From positions 124,001-188,000 of the forward strand of contig NZ_JAVREK010000003.1 of the NCBI RefSeq assembly GCF_031845375.1: a DNA stretch of 64,000 nucleotides, read 5' to 3'. This stretch comes from Streptomonospora wellingtoniae. GTDB lineage: Bacteria > Actinomycetota > Actinomycetes > Streptosporangiales > Streptosporangiaceae. Shown in pieces: positions 20,902 to 29,348 of the stretch. Within the stretch, counting starts at the first letter, position 1; each line of letters starts with the position of its first letter. Under the pieces are notes generated by a model that ran no database searches, was not told where the DNA came from, and saw only the letters and a program-made list of their open reading frames with translations. The translations under genes were made by a program, and so were the position numbers.

Positions 20902-22083
20902 TCACGCGAGGACGTCCGGTCGCGCCTGCACGATGGTGCGCCGGCTGACGGCCCAGATGAGGAGTCCGCAGAGGGCAAAGGCGCCCCCGAGAACGGCGGA
21001 TCCCGTCCACCCCGCAGCGGAGTACACCGCGGTGGTGGCGGTTGCCCCGAGGGAGGAACCAAGCGAATAGAACAGCATATAGCCGCCGATGGCGCTGCTC
21101 GTCTGGTGCGGGTAGGCCTCGGTGAGCAAGTGCTGATTGCTGACGTGCACCGCCTGGACAGCGAAGTCGAGGGCTAGGACACCGACGGCGACCAACCAGA
21201 GCGACCAGGTCGCCTGTCCGGATGCCAGCCAGGACGCGGCTAGCAGTACGAGTGCGCCTACCGTGACGAGTTGGGCGTGACCGGCGTCAGCCCATCGCCC
21301 CGCTCGTGCAGCCCCCAGGGCGCCGGCGAGTCCGGCGACTCCGAAGAGGCCGATCTGCGCTGTGCTCAGGTGCCACGGTTCGGCTGCAAGCGGAAGCGCC
21401 AGCCCGCTCCAGAGCGCGCCGAAGGAAGCGAACAGGAAGAACGCGATCAGCCCGCGCGAAACGAACAGAGGCTCGCGGAAGAGACGCCCGAGTGAGCCCA
21501 GCACCTGGCCGTATGTCGCCTGAACGCTGCGATGCTCCGCCGACAGCAGCCTCAGGACGAGGAGGCTGAGCACGATGAGGAGCACGGCCAGCGCTAGGTA
21601 GACGCTTCGCCATCCCCAGAGCGCAGCGAGACCTCCCGCGAACACGCGCGCTCCGAGAATGCCGATGATGACCCCGGAGGTGACGGCTCCGAGCGTGCGG
21701 CCCCGATCCGCTGCTGTCGCGAGGTCGGCGGCGAACGCGACAGCGGTCTGGACTACGACCGCGAACAGGCCAGCGACGGCGAGTCCGGCAAGCAGGAGCC
21801 AGAGCCGGGTCGCGGCCGCCGCCACCATCATGGCGGCTGCGGCGAGGAGCAGTTGGCCAGCGATGAGCTTGCGCCGATCGAGCATGTCTCCCAGAGGCAC
21901 GAGCAAGGCCAGGCCGATCAGATAGCCGACCTGCCCGGTTGCCACGATCCATCCCAGGTCGGCTTCCGGCACCCCGAGGTCGCGACCAATCTGAACGAGT
22001 ACGGGCTGCGCCACGTAGATCGTCGCAACGGCGACCGAGCAGATCGTTGCGAGCAGCATCCTCCGGCCGAACGTGAGACTCAC
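20902..22083 (-). CDS. Major facilitator superfamily transporter
   Basis: The 393-aa product has about 12 hydrophobic helices and starts MSLTFGRRMLLATICSVAVA. The loop after helix 2 has the MFS motif GDMLDRRKLIAGQLLL. It resembles drug/proton antiporters of the AraJ/YbfB kind acting in the cytoplasmic membrane; the substrate cannot be read from sequence. It is divergent from an HxlR-type regulator 82 bases away, an arrangement typical of an exporter controlled by its neighbour. Confidence 0.88.
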   Translation of the reverse strand: MSLTFGRRMLLATICSVAVATIYVAQPVLVQIGRDLGVPEADLGWIVATGQVGYLIGLALLVPLGDMLDRRKLIAGQLLLAAAAMMVAAAATRLWLLLAGLAVAGLFAVVVQTAVAFAADLATAADRGRTLGAVTSGVIIGILGARVFAGGLAALWGWRSVYLALAVLLIVLSLLVLRLLSAEHRSVQATYGQVLGSLGRLFREPLFVSRGLIAFFLFASFGALWSGLALPLAAEPWHLSTAQIGLFGVAGLAGALGAARAGRWADAGHAQLVTVGALVLLAASWLASGQATWSLWLVAVGVLALDFAVQAVHVSNQHLLTEAYPHQTSSAIGGYMLFYSLGSSLGATATTAVYSAAGWTGSAVLGGAFALCGLLIWAVSRRTIVQARPDVLA

Positions 22084-22103
22084 GACCCCTCCAATCAGTA
22101 GCA

Positions 22104-22143
22104 GATTGCAACCGATTGACGGTAAGGCAGAATGGTTTCAATC
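22104..22143. promoter_or_regulatory. Inverted repeat between the MFS and HxlR genes (candidate operator)
   Basis: GATTGCAACC (22104-22113) faces GGTTTCAATC (22134-22143), 9 of 10 bases complementary, with a 20-nt spacer. The position between two divergent starts suits the binding site of the HxlR dimer encoded to the right. Confidence 0.5.
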
Positions 22144-22164
22144 CGCAACTCACCAGGAGGCGCG

Positions 22165-22620
22165 ATGACCCACACCGCCCGTTGCGGCGACATGGACTGG
22201 ACCGACCCTCCATGCCCGGTCGCGCGCACGCTCGACCTAGTCGGAGAACGGTGGAGCCTGCTGATCGTGCGCGACGCGATGGACGGCGCGCGATCGTTCG
22301 GTGACTTTCAGCACCGCACCGGAATCGCACGCAACATCCTCAGCGACCGCCTCCGGCGCTTGGTCGAGCGCGGCATCCTCAAACGACAGACGGCGCCCTC
22401 GGGACGTCGACAGCTCTACGTACTTACCGACGCTGGACGCGACCTCTTCACCCTCATCGTGGCGATGCGCCAGTGGGGTGAGCGACATGCGTTCGCCCCA
22501 GGTGAGGCCCACTCTGTCCTCGTCGGCGACAGCGGGCTCCCGATGGCCGAGCTACGCCCCACCGACAGCCACGGCTCCACCGCGAATGTCAATACGACCG
22601 CTGTCCTGCGGGAGGACTGA
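22165..22620 (+). CDS. HxlR-family transcriptional regulator
   Basis: ATG 22165 follows AGGAGG; an upstream in-frame ATG lacks such a site. The 151-aa protein has the HxlR winged-helix core: CPVARTLDLVGERWSLLIVR, RSFGDFQHRTGIARNILSDR LRRLVERGILKR, and QLYVLTDAGRDLF. These regulators often sense redox state or quinones through cysteines near the N-terminus; Cys residues flank the start of the domain here (CGDMDWTDPPCP). It probably controls the divergent MFS gene. Confidence 0.92.
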   Translation: MTHTARCGDMDWTDPPCPVARTLDLVGERWSLLIVRDAMDGARSFGDFQHRTGIARNILSDRLRRLVERGILKRQTAPSGRRQLYVLTDAGRDLFTLIVAMRQWGERHAFAPGEAHSVLVGDSGLPMAELRPTDSHGSTANVNTTAVLRED

Positions 22621-22700
22621 ACGCCCGACACTGCACTTCGCTTCCAAGGGGACCACGTCAATACCCACGCGGCTCGGCCAGCCTCGAGCCGGTGCCACTT

Positions 22701-22973
22701 TCAACACTCCTGCCGCCCAATACCCAGCAGCACGATCTCACTCGCGGTTCTTCCGGGCATGAGCAGCAAGAAATCGTCGAAGCTGTGGCTGATGAGCCGC
22801 TCCAACTCGTCCACGCTGGGCCCGTCGCGGTGGCCGTAGTGCCCGATCAAGGCCGCGTAGCGCGGGATCCAGGTGTAGCCGGGTCCGAGACGGTCGTTGA
22901 CGGGCCGGAAATGAAGCAGAGCTGACGTCTTGCTGGCGCCCTCAATCCTCATATCCGTGGAGGCCGCGGTCAC
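22701..22973 (-). CDS. Small protein of unknown function
   Basis: A GTG-started frame of 90 codons (ATG possible at 22952) has strongly G/C-ending codons and protein-like content, for example FRPVNDRLGPGYTWIPRYAA and DELERLISHSFDDFLLLMPG. No family is recognised. It may be the C-terminal piece of a longer gene, since the first residues look irregular. The overlapping forward ORF is its shadow. Confidence 0.35.
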   Translation of the reverse strand: MTAASTDMRIEGASKTSALLHFRPVNDRLGPGYTWIPRYAALIGHYGHRDGPSVDELERLISHSFDDFLLLMPGRTASEIVLLGIGRQEC

Positions 22974-23038
22974 CGAGGGATAGTGCGCTCACGGACCGAG
23001 GGTGGCCGCGGCTGCCGAGCGGAGTATCAGGAGCAGGT

Positions 23039-23081
23039 CCGGCCCTCCAGGGGGCGGCGCGGCCGCCCCCTGGAGGGCCGG
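23039..23081. terminator. Perfect 20-bp stem, 3-nt loop hairpin
   Basis: CCGGCCCTCCAGGGGGCGGC (23039-23058) is exactly complementary to 23062-23081 with loop GCG. It is one of the longest perfect hairpins in the window. It could end transcription from the leftward membrane-protein gene 23474-24100, though it lies about 390 bases beyond that stop. Confidence 0.55.
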
Positions 23082-23473
23082 AAAGCGTCCATCCGGGCCG
23101 TTGCACCGCCATTGAGGGCGATCAACGGCCTCGTCCACTCCCCTGAGGTGTGAGGGCGTGCTTGTGCTCGACCGCAACGCAGTCGGCTGCGGCCATTTCA
23201 GCGAGGTCGGCGACACGGGCGGAAGCCCGGCCGTCGCCGAACGGGCTAGCGCATCGCGCAGGCTGAGCGGTGGTCAGGGTGGCGATGACGCCACCCGCCG
23301 ACGGAGGCTCGAGAACGGCATCGGGTACACACGCCTTCGCCAGCGTTCGCACCGGCGGCGTCAGCGCAATCGCGCGGGATCCCAACCGGGCTGTGGCAGA
23401 CGGCAGCCGACACCTTAGCCCTGACATCACCCGGCAACCACCGTCTACCCTGCTCCCGCCCTCCGGCAGATCC
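23082..23473. other. Non-coding stretch left of the membrane protein gene
   Basis: About 390 bases with ORFs on both strands but no recognisable motif or credible ribosome binding site. Nothing supportable was found. Confidence 0.35.
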
Positions 23474-24100
23474 TCACTGCTCGTCGGTGGGTTGCGATGC
23501 CTCGACGCTCTCGGCCAGCGCACGGGTCCGGCGCGCCGAACGCACCGTCCACGGCAGCACGCACAGAAACCCCCCGAAGACGACGATGCCGACCATGTTG
23601 ATCCACCTCAGGCCGTGCGGGGCCATCAGGAGGGCGGCGATGTTGGAGCCCAGCCCGAGGCTGAAGACCACACCGCAGACCCAGGCCAGCCACCGCGGAT
23701 CCGACCAGCGCTTGACCGCCCTCATCTGCCCAAGCAGGTGGACGACGAGCCCGTCGACCTCCGGATCCTGCGAACGCCGGCCCTGGCGCAGCTTCCGGCG
23801 CGCGGCAATGAGCGCGTCGGGGTCGGTCTCCGGCGGCAGCGGTGCGGGATTGACTCGGCGGGCGAACCGCCAGAAGAACACACCGCCGACCCCACCCGCG
23901 GCCCACGCCAGCCACGCGGGCATGTCCTGCCCGGTGCGCGACCCGATCTGCCCAGTCGCCGTGAGAAGACCCGTCATCGCGCCGAACAGGACGCCGGCGA
24001 GCACACCGGCGACCAGGGCGGCACGCTGCGGCCGGCTCTGCACTCGGAGCTGCATCCGCACCAGACTGCGGTGCCACCCGCGAAGGACCCGCTCGTCCAC
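23474..24100 (-). CDS. Hypothetical four-helix membrane protein
   Basis: The 208-aa product starts MDERVLRGWHRSLVRMQLRV. It has four predicted membrane helices in two pairs: ALVAGVLAGVLFGAMTGLL with AWLAWAAGGVGGVFFWRF, then WLAWVCGVVFSLGLGSNIAA LL with INMVGIVVFGGFLCVLPW. A cytoplasmic basic loop (AARRKLRQGRRSQDPEVDGL) separates the pairs. No enzymatic motif is seen. Function is unknown. Confidence 0.65.
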   Translation of the reverse strand: MDERVLRGWHRSLVRMQLRVQSRPQRAALVAGVLAGVLFGAMTGLLTATGQIGSRTGQDMPAWLAWAAGGVGGVFFWRFARRVNPAPLPPETDPDALIAARRKLRQGRRSQDPEVDGLVVHLLGQMRAVKRWSDPRWLAWVCGVVFSLGLGSNIAALLMAPHGLRWINMVGIVVFGGFLCVLPWTVRSARRTRALAESVEASQPTDEQ

Positions 24101-24241
24101 GGACGCACCCTCTCCTTCCGAACCCGATCACACGCGGCCCCACCACCGAACACCGTATCCCCGCGGCGCACCCCCACGGAGAACGACGACTGGCCGCGCA
24201 ACGCAGCCCGACGCCGCGAGACCGCGCCCGCCCGACTCCCT

Positions 24242-24270
24242 CCCCCGGAGGCAGAGGCAGCCTCCGGGGG
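24242..24270. terminator. GC-rich hairpin
   Basis: CCCCCGGAGGC (24242-24252) and GCCTCCGGGGG (24260-24270) form an 11-bp perfect stem with a 7-nt loop. It may separate the membrane protein gene from the debris to its right. Confidence 0.5.
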
Positions 24271-24339
24271 AAGGCAGGGCGGGGCTACGCGCTACTCGGG
24301 CAGGCCACGGCCGAACTCGGCGCTACTGCCGTCCAAATG

Positions 24340-24680
24340 AGGGTGGCGCCGCCGAATGTCAGCGACCCCTGCGCGGCGAGCCCCTCAGGGCGGCGTAGAG
24401 CACGGTGATGGCGCCGTTGCCGCCGTTCTTCCGGGTACGCCCGCGACCAGGTCGAGGTGGTCATAGCCGGTGAGGTAGCCGTCGCCGTCGACATCGGCCG
24501 TGCGCACAACCTCCCCGAACCGGTCGCCCGCGGAAGCACCGCACCCAGCAGCAACGCAGCGTGACCGAAGTGCCCGCCTGACGGTGTCGCGGGGTCTCCA
24601 CCGGTCACGGTGGGGTAGCCGGATGCGGACGATCGGCTCACGCCGCAGCACCCCGTCCGGTGGGTGCGGGCGGGACACTC
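24340..24680 (-). pseudogene. FG-GAP repeat protein remnant
   Basis: Reverse frames give GDRFGEVVRTADVDGDGYLT GYDHLDLVAGVPG, then in another frame KNGGNGAITVLYAALRG. A further piece reads GGHFGHAALLLGA. These are FG-GAP/integrin-type beta-propeller repeats with the calcium-binding DVDGDGY loop. They are spread over several frames, with no start and an early stop, so the gene is a relic of a secreted or surface protein. Confidence 0.6.
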
Positions 24681-24844
24681 AGGCGTCGTGATCTTGCTGT
24701 GCCCCGTCTCCGGGACGCGTGCTGCACGGCCGCGCTGAGCCCGCCCCGCGCCCGAATACCGGCTCGGTCCGCCAACCGCGTGTGGCCGTTTCCGCCAGGA
24801 ACGGGAACGCCGCGGACACGCAGCGCCATCACCCGGCGGGCTCC

Positions 24845-25214
24845 AGTTTCCCCACGCCCACCGGGTGATCCGCATCATCCGCACGACCACCGAGATCGCC
24901 TCCGGCAGGCCCCGGCGCACGACGGCCTACGTCATTACTGACCTCGACACCGCCCGCGTCGGCCCCGAACCGCTGGAGCACCTCATCCGGCGCCACTGGG
25001 GAATCGAAGCCCTGCACTATCTGCGCGATACCGCCTTCGGCGAGGACGCCTCGCGGGTGCGGTGCGGGCCGCACCGCAGAACATGGCGATGCAGCGCAAC
25101 CTGGCCATCCCCGTTCTGGCCGCGGTGGGAAACTGCCGGTGGATCACCGAGGCCATCCGCTGGGTGTCCTCCGACGCGTTCAATCGGCCGCTCGACCTCA
25201 TCGGACTTCCCTGA
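24845..25214 (+). pseudogene. ISAs1-family transposase C-terminal remnant
   Basis: The frame reads HRVIRIIRTTTEIASGRPRR, TAYVITDL and IRRHWGIEALHYLRDTAFGE DASRVR, the catalytic Glu block of ISAs1 transposases. It then shifts frame near 25060 and continues as NMAMQRNLAIPVLAAVGNCR to RPLDLIGLP and a stop. It is diverged from the other ISAs1 copies here, so it is an older insertion. Confidence 0.75.
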
Positions 25215-25434
25215 CCAGCACGGACCTCACAACAACCCGACTTTGCGTTGCCCGTGCTACGCGGGGGGCAGGGCGACGTGGCAGGCGGGGTTGAGGTGGA
25301 TGGGGATGTCGGGTCCGGACAGGGTCCGGTCTCGGCCAGGATCGCGGCGATGAGATCCCGGCCGCCGGCCCAGCTTGAATGCGTTCACCTCAACTACCGC
25401 CCGGACGAAGGAGCAAAACCGCCGCGCAACCCGA

Positions 25435-25872
25435 TCAGTACGGGAATTCCGGAGCAAATAGTACAAAAAACCCCCAAGAAAACCCCACACCCCCAATAAA
25501 CAAGCGTGGAAAATCCACCACCCTGGACATCGCCGCGAAGCCTGTGTCAATGAAGTAATCCAGCGCATCCCTCGCCCCCTCTTCCAACAATGAGCAACCA
25601 TTATAGGGGGACATCCACACTTTTCAGCCGGGGGAGGAAGCAAGGCCAGTGCCGACTGGCTGCAGCGCCTTGGCGTCGTCCTGGGCCACATCCACCGGGT
25701 CGGGTTTGTAGGACTCGTTGTCGTAGGGATCGACGTAGACGGGACCGCCTCCTCGCGTTGGGCCGTCGTAATAGCCGCCGCCGGTGGACCCGCCGCCCCA
25801 GTAGCCGCCGCCACCGCCGCCGCCCCAGCCCGGCGTGGTGATCACGCCGGTGAACCCACCGCCACCGCCGCG
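25435..25872 (-). pseudogene. Second RHS C-terminal tip, diverged, with in-frame stop
   Basis: Read leftward, the Gly-rich linker GGGGFTGVITTPGWGGGG and PVYVDPYDNESYKPDPVDVA QDDAKALQP are nearly identical to the linker of the RHS gene at 5.8-8.5 kb. An in-frame TGA at 25624-25626 then separates a tip reading KVWMSPYNGCSLLEEGARDA LDYFIDTGFAAMSRVVDF. The short SPYNGCS block resembles PPYDGCS in the first tip, but the rest differs and ends at a stop at 25435. It is a silent alternative toxin tip. Confidence 0.65.
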
Positions 25873-25975
25873 GGAGCAGTTGGCGGCCCACTGGCCGATC
25901 GCGGCCAGGCAGCGGGCGCCGGCCAGCACCGCGCACAGGCTGGTGAGGATCACGCAGCTCAGCGGGTGGCGGGGT
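25873..25975 (-). pseudogene. ISAs1 transposase N-terminal fragment, inverted copy
   Basis: The reverse strand encodes RHPLSCVILTSLCAVLAGAR CLAAIGQWAAN. At the DNA level it is the same sequence as 28288-28382 on the forward strand. It is fused directly to the RHS Gly-rich linker. It is thus a piece of a second ISAs1 copy in opposite orientation. Confidence 0.75.
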
Positions 25976-26118
25976 GCTGTTGTCTACGGCGGTGGATTTG
26001 AGATGCACTCGTTCACGCTCGCTCAGTATGATATCCGTGGTGGGGACTTTAGTTTTCCGATTTTCACCCCGAAGGGCTGGCCGCCAGACATAGGTTTATT
26101 TCTGACGAAAGGTGATCA

Positions 26119-26367
26119 ATGGACGGTATGCAATATGTTGCCATATTGACAGTTGCCATAATCTTTCTAGGTGCTTCGTTCGCGAATTTTAGATACTGGC
26201 ACCATTTGCAAATGTTTTCAGTGTCGAGGGTGCCCATTTTACGGCGCAGGTACGAGGAAATTAGAGATTCTCAGTATGACGCCTTTAATCGGGTGTTCAC
26301 GACCGGTTTCCTCCTTTTTGTTTCAATGACATTGTTCGTCAGTTCGAGTATGCACTACTTCAGTTGA
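26119..26367 (+). CDS. Small AT-rich two-helix membrane protein
   Basis: ATG 26119 follows AAAGGTGA with good spacing. The 82-aa product has two membrane helices (QYVAILTVAIIFLGASFANF and FTTGFLLFVSMTLFVSSSMH) with a basic loop RVPILRRRYEEIRDSQY between them. The AT-rich codon use contrasts with the chromosome, as with the immunity-like gene at 5199-5651. It may be an orphan immunity or toxin-associated membrane protein from the dismantled RHS locus, but it points away from the RHS tip. Function is not established. Confidence 0.5.
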   Translation: MDGMQYVAILTVAIIFLGASFANFRYWHHLQMFSVSRVPILRRRYEEIRDSQYDAFNRVFTTGFLLFVSMTLFVSSSMHYFS

Positions 26368-26387
26368 TGGCGTTCCGTGCACGCACT

Positions 26388-26540
26388 CGTAGTTGCGGAC
26401 GGTGGCGTCGCGCAGGCCGAAGCGGGTGGCCAGCCAGTCCTCCAGTCATTCTCCGATAGTCAGTCCGCCGCTGCGCGACTCCGGGGCGTCGGTGGCGATC
26501 AGTTCGTCGGCCGACCGGCGAAACCGGCTACCCGCCGGTT
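26388..26540 (-). pseudogene. Tyrosine recombinase (integrase) N-terminal fragment
   Basis: The reverse strand reads RFRRSADELIATDAPESRSG GLTIGE, then a TGA, then LEDWLATRFGLRDATVRNYE. This is the SAM-like core-binding start of phage-type integrases (usual form LTFGEWLEDWL...LRPATVRSYE). The TGA replaces the expected Trp codon. Nothing of the catalytic domain remains; to the left the DNA turns AT-rich and unrelated. It is the only integrase trace in the window. Confidence 0.6.
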
Positions 26541-26543
26541 TTT
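26521..26543. terminator. Hairpin with T tract
   Basis: AAACCGGC (26521-26528) pairs with GCCGGTTT (26534-26541), 5-nt loop, followed by TT. It is a compact factor-independent terminator shape, effective mainly on the forward strand. Confidence 0.5.
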
Positions 26544-26808
26544 CGTTCGCGGCGTCACGGCATCCGAACCGCTTTCTGCTCAGGGCGGTTTCAAAGTCGG
26601 GTGTGGATGATGGCAGGGCTGGTCACAGCCCCGTAGCGATCCAGACGAAGCCCGCACACATAACAACGGAGCCCGCTAGAAGAGCAGGGACTCTCACATC
26701 TCTGACTTCCAAGGGACTCCGTTGCGCCTCCAGTCTGCCATGCCCTCCTCCGCCCTTACCGCGCCCGCGGCTGCCCCTATTCTGCCCACCGAGGACGCTG
26801 ACCCCCGC

Positions 26809-28265
26809 CACGGCCCCGAAGTTCTCGCGATAGGTCCGGAGTGTGCCAGCAAGCACAAATGACCGGAGTGGGGCGGTATGAGCGGATCGCGGCATGAGAA
26901 AACGGGCACGGCGCCGTTGGATCATGGAGTTGCTGAGACAACACGATCCATGAAAGCGCCATGCCCGCCCTCACATCCTCCCGCACACGGGCCCAGGCTG
27001 CGACCGATGCCGCAGAAGAACCCCTCGCCGGCCTGCTGGACCACCTCGCCCACATCCCCGACCCTCGCCGGCCCCAAGGCATCCGCTACCCGCTGCCCGC
27101 GATCCTGGCCATGGTGGTCTGCGCGATGAGCGGCTCCGGCCACGACACCGCGACCGCGGCCGTCGAATGGGCCCACCGCGCCGATGACGCCCTGCTGATG
27201 CGGCTCGGCCTGCGCTTCGATCCCCTCACCGGCCGGGTGCCCGTGCCCGCCGAACGCACCGTCGCCGAGGTCCTCAAACACCTCGATGCCCACGCCATCG
27301 CGGCGGCCGGGGCCGCCCACGCCGAAGCCGTCGCCGCTCGTTCCGCAGACACGCCCGCCGGGCGCACTCCCGACGGCGTACCCGAACGCGAGCACCACCG
27401 CCGGCACAGCGCTCCCGCGAGTCGGCCGCGCCAGGCGTGCCTGGCCGCCGACGGCAAAGCCATGCGCGGATCGCGCCGAGCCGACAACACCCGCGCCGGG
27501 GTGTTCCACCTGGCCCGCCACAGCGACGCGGTGGTCACCACCGCCCAGCCGATCGGGGCCAAGCACACCGAGACCGCGGCCTTCACCGGCGCCCTGGACC
27601 GCCTAGCCGACGAGGAGCTGGCCGGGCGTGTGACCACGGCCGACGCGCTGCACACCGTGAAGGCCCACGCCTGCTACCTGCACCGGCGCGGGGCCCACTA
27701 CCTCTTCTACGTCAAGACCAACCGGGCCGCGCTGCACGCGCGCCTGGCCGGCCTGCCCTGGAAGCAGGTGGGCTGGGCCCACGACGAGGGGTGGCGGCGC
27801 AACCGCGACCGCTTCGAGCGGCGCCGCATCAAGGTCCTGGCCGCCGACGGCCTGGGCATCGCCTTCCCCCACGCCGCCCAGGTACTGCTCATCGAGCGCC
27901 GCACCCGCCGCATCGGCACGGCCCGTACCGCGAAGAAGACGGTTCTGGCCGTCACCGACCTGTCGGCTCACCAAGCGCGGCCCGCCGACCTGGCGGAGTG
28001 CCTGCGTCGGCATTGGTCCATCGAGGCCGTTCACCACATCCGGGACGTGACCTGGAGGGAAGATGCGCGCCGGGCCCGCACCGGGGCGCTTCCGGTGGTG
28101 CTCGGGTGCCTGGCCGACATCGCCCGCCAGGCCCTTCAGGCTGCGGGGTGGGCCAACCTCGCCTCCGGACGCCGCGCACACACCGATCCGGACAAAGCTC
28201 TGCGACTACACCGGATACCGCAGATCAGCGCACCACCGCCATAACGCGAGAACTTCGGGGCCGTG
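26809..28265 (+). mobile_element. Complete ISAs1-like insertion sequence, copy A
   Basis: The terminal repeat CACGGCCCCGAAGTTCTCGC at the left end (26809) is mirrored at the right end (to 28265). A 9-bp target duplication GACCCCCGC lies at 26800-26808 and 28266-28274. Length is 1457 bp with one intact transposase gene. The perfect duplication and intact frame indicate a recent insertion. Its sister copy B is at 30061-31513. Confidence 0.93.
26961..28244 (+). CDS. ISAs1-like transposase, intact (copy A)
   Basis: The 427-aa protein starts MPALTSSRTRAQAATDAAEE. An N-terminal H-repeat-associated region has LLDHLAHIPDPRRPQGIRYP LPAILAMVVCAMSGSGH. The DDE blocks are LAADGKAMRGSRR (first Asp), TADALHTVKAHACYLHRR (second Asp) and RRHWSIEAVHHIRDVTWRED (Glu). 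All three catalytic residues are present. It moves the element by DDE chemistry. The +3 and reverse ORFs across it are shadows. Confidence 0.93.
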   Translation: MPALTSSRTRAQAATDAAEEPLAGLLDHLAHIPDPRRPQGIRYPLPAILAMVVCAMSGSGHDTATAAVEWAHRADDALLMRLGLRFDPLTGRVPVPAERTVAEVLKHLDAHAIAAAGAAHAEAVAARSADTPAGRTPDGVPEREHHRRHSAPASRPRQACLAADGKAMRGSRRADNTRAGVFHLARHSDAVVTTAQPIGAKHTETAAFTGALDRLADEELAGRVTTADALHTVKAHACYLHRRGAHYLFYVKTNRAALHARLAGLPWKQVGWAHDEGWRRNRDRFERRRIKVLAADGLGIAFPHAAQVLLIERRTRRIGTARTAKKTVLAVTDLSAHQARPADLAECLRRHWSIEAVHHIRDVTWREDARRARTGALPVVLGCLADIARQALQAAGWANLASGRRAHTDPDKALRLHRIPQISAPPP

Positions 28266-29348
28266 GACCCCCGCGACCGGCGGGGGCGCCGCCACCCGCT
28301 GAGCTGCGTGATCCTCACCAGCCTGTGCGCGGTGCTGGCCGGCGCCCGCTGCCTGGCCGCGATCGGCCAGTGGGCCGCCAACGCTCCCCAGCACACCCTC
28401 ACCCGGCTCGGCGCCCGCATCGCCGACCCCGCCTCGGGCACCCGCCAGGCGCCCAGCCCCGCCACGATCCGCCGGGTGATCACCGCCCTCGACCCGCGGA
28501 TGCTCACCGCAAGCCCTGCAGCCGAGGACATCGCGGTGCTGGTCCTGGACGGCAAGAGCCTGCGCGGCTCGGCCACCCGGACCACACCGGCCACCCACCT
28601 GCTCTCGGCGATGACGCAGACCGGCCACACGGCTGCTCACGTCCGCGTCGAGGACAAGGCCAGCGAGATCGACGCCGTGGCCGGCCTGCTGGCCGGCATC
28701 GACATCACCGGGTGCGTGATCAGCGCCGATGCACTGCACACCCAGCGGGCCACAGCCCAGCACCTGGTCGGGCGCGGCGCGGACTACCTGCTGACCGTCA
28801 AGGCCAACCAACCCACACTGTTCGCCCAGGTCAAAGCACTTCCATGGGCGCAGGCCCCGGTGCTGGAGGCCGCCCGCGAGCACGCCCACGGGCGCACGGA
28901 GGTGCGCACCACCACGGTGCTCACTCCGCTGCGCCCGGCGTTTCCGCACACCGCTCAGGTGGTGCGCGTTCACCGGTGGGTGCGCGAGGCCTGCACGGGC
29001 CGAGTCCGGCGCAGCTATGCCTACCTGGTCACAAGCCTGCCGGCCGAACGCGCCACGGCCGCGGAACTCGCGCGCCTGGTGCGCGGGCACTGGAGCATCG
29101 AGGCCCGCCACCACATCCGCGACGTCAGCTTCGGCGAGGACGCCTCGCGGGTGCGCGCGGGCAACGCTCCGCAGAACATGGCGCTGCTGCGCGATCTGGC
29201 GATCGGTCTGCTGAGCGGGCTGGGGCTCACGAGTATCCCCGCGGCCTACCGGTGGGTGGGATACGACTGCTTCACTCGCCCGCTCGACCTTCTCGGGATC
29301 GCGTGACCAGCGGTTACGCCACCGGACTCAGAGAATGAAATCGCCCTG

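Larger units (their letters stand above)
26740..29306 (+). pseudogene. ISAs1 transposase (copy C) split by a nested IS
   Basis: The N-terminal 23 codons (26740-26808, MPSSALTAPAAAPILPTEDA DPR) are separated from the rest (28275-29306, DRRGRRHPLSCVILTSLCAV ...) by the inserted element. Deleting 26809-28274 restores one continuous frame. The long part has DGKSLRG, ADALHTQRATAQ and RGHWSIEARHHIRDVSFGED, the DDE signature blocks of ISAs1, and ends RPLDLLGIA. The element would be active if the insertion were precisely removed. The sequence left of ATG 26740 holds its leader. Confidence 0.85.
26581..29348 (+). mobile_element. ISAs1-family element (copy C) carrying a nested IS
   Basis: The left end CAGGGCGGTTTCAAAGTCGG at 26581 resembles the reverse complement of the right end (ATGAAATCGCCCTG to 29348) and of the ISAs1 remnant end at 10203. 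Removing the inserted 1457-bp element and one 9-bp duplication leaves about 1.3 kb, the normal ISAs1 size. The flanking bases outside 26581 and 29348 do not form a duplication, so recombination has occurred at one or both ends. Confidence 0.75.

Noticed and set aside
22692..22925. Forward ORF opposite the small unknown gene 22701-22973
   Set aside because: Gln/Val/Pro composition typical of an antisense frame; the reverse frame has better codon use.
27437..29338. Forward ORF of 633 codons across IS copies A and C
   Set aside because: Out of frame with both transposases; Arg/Pro/Gly-rich shadow.
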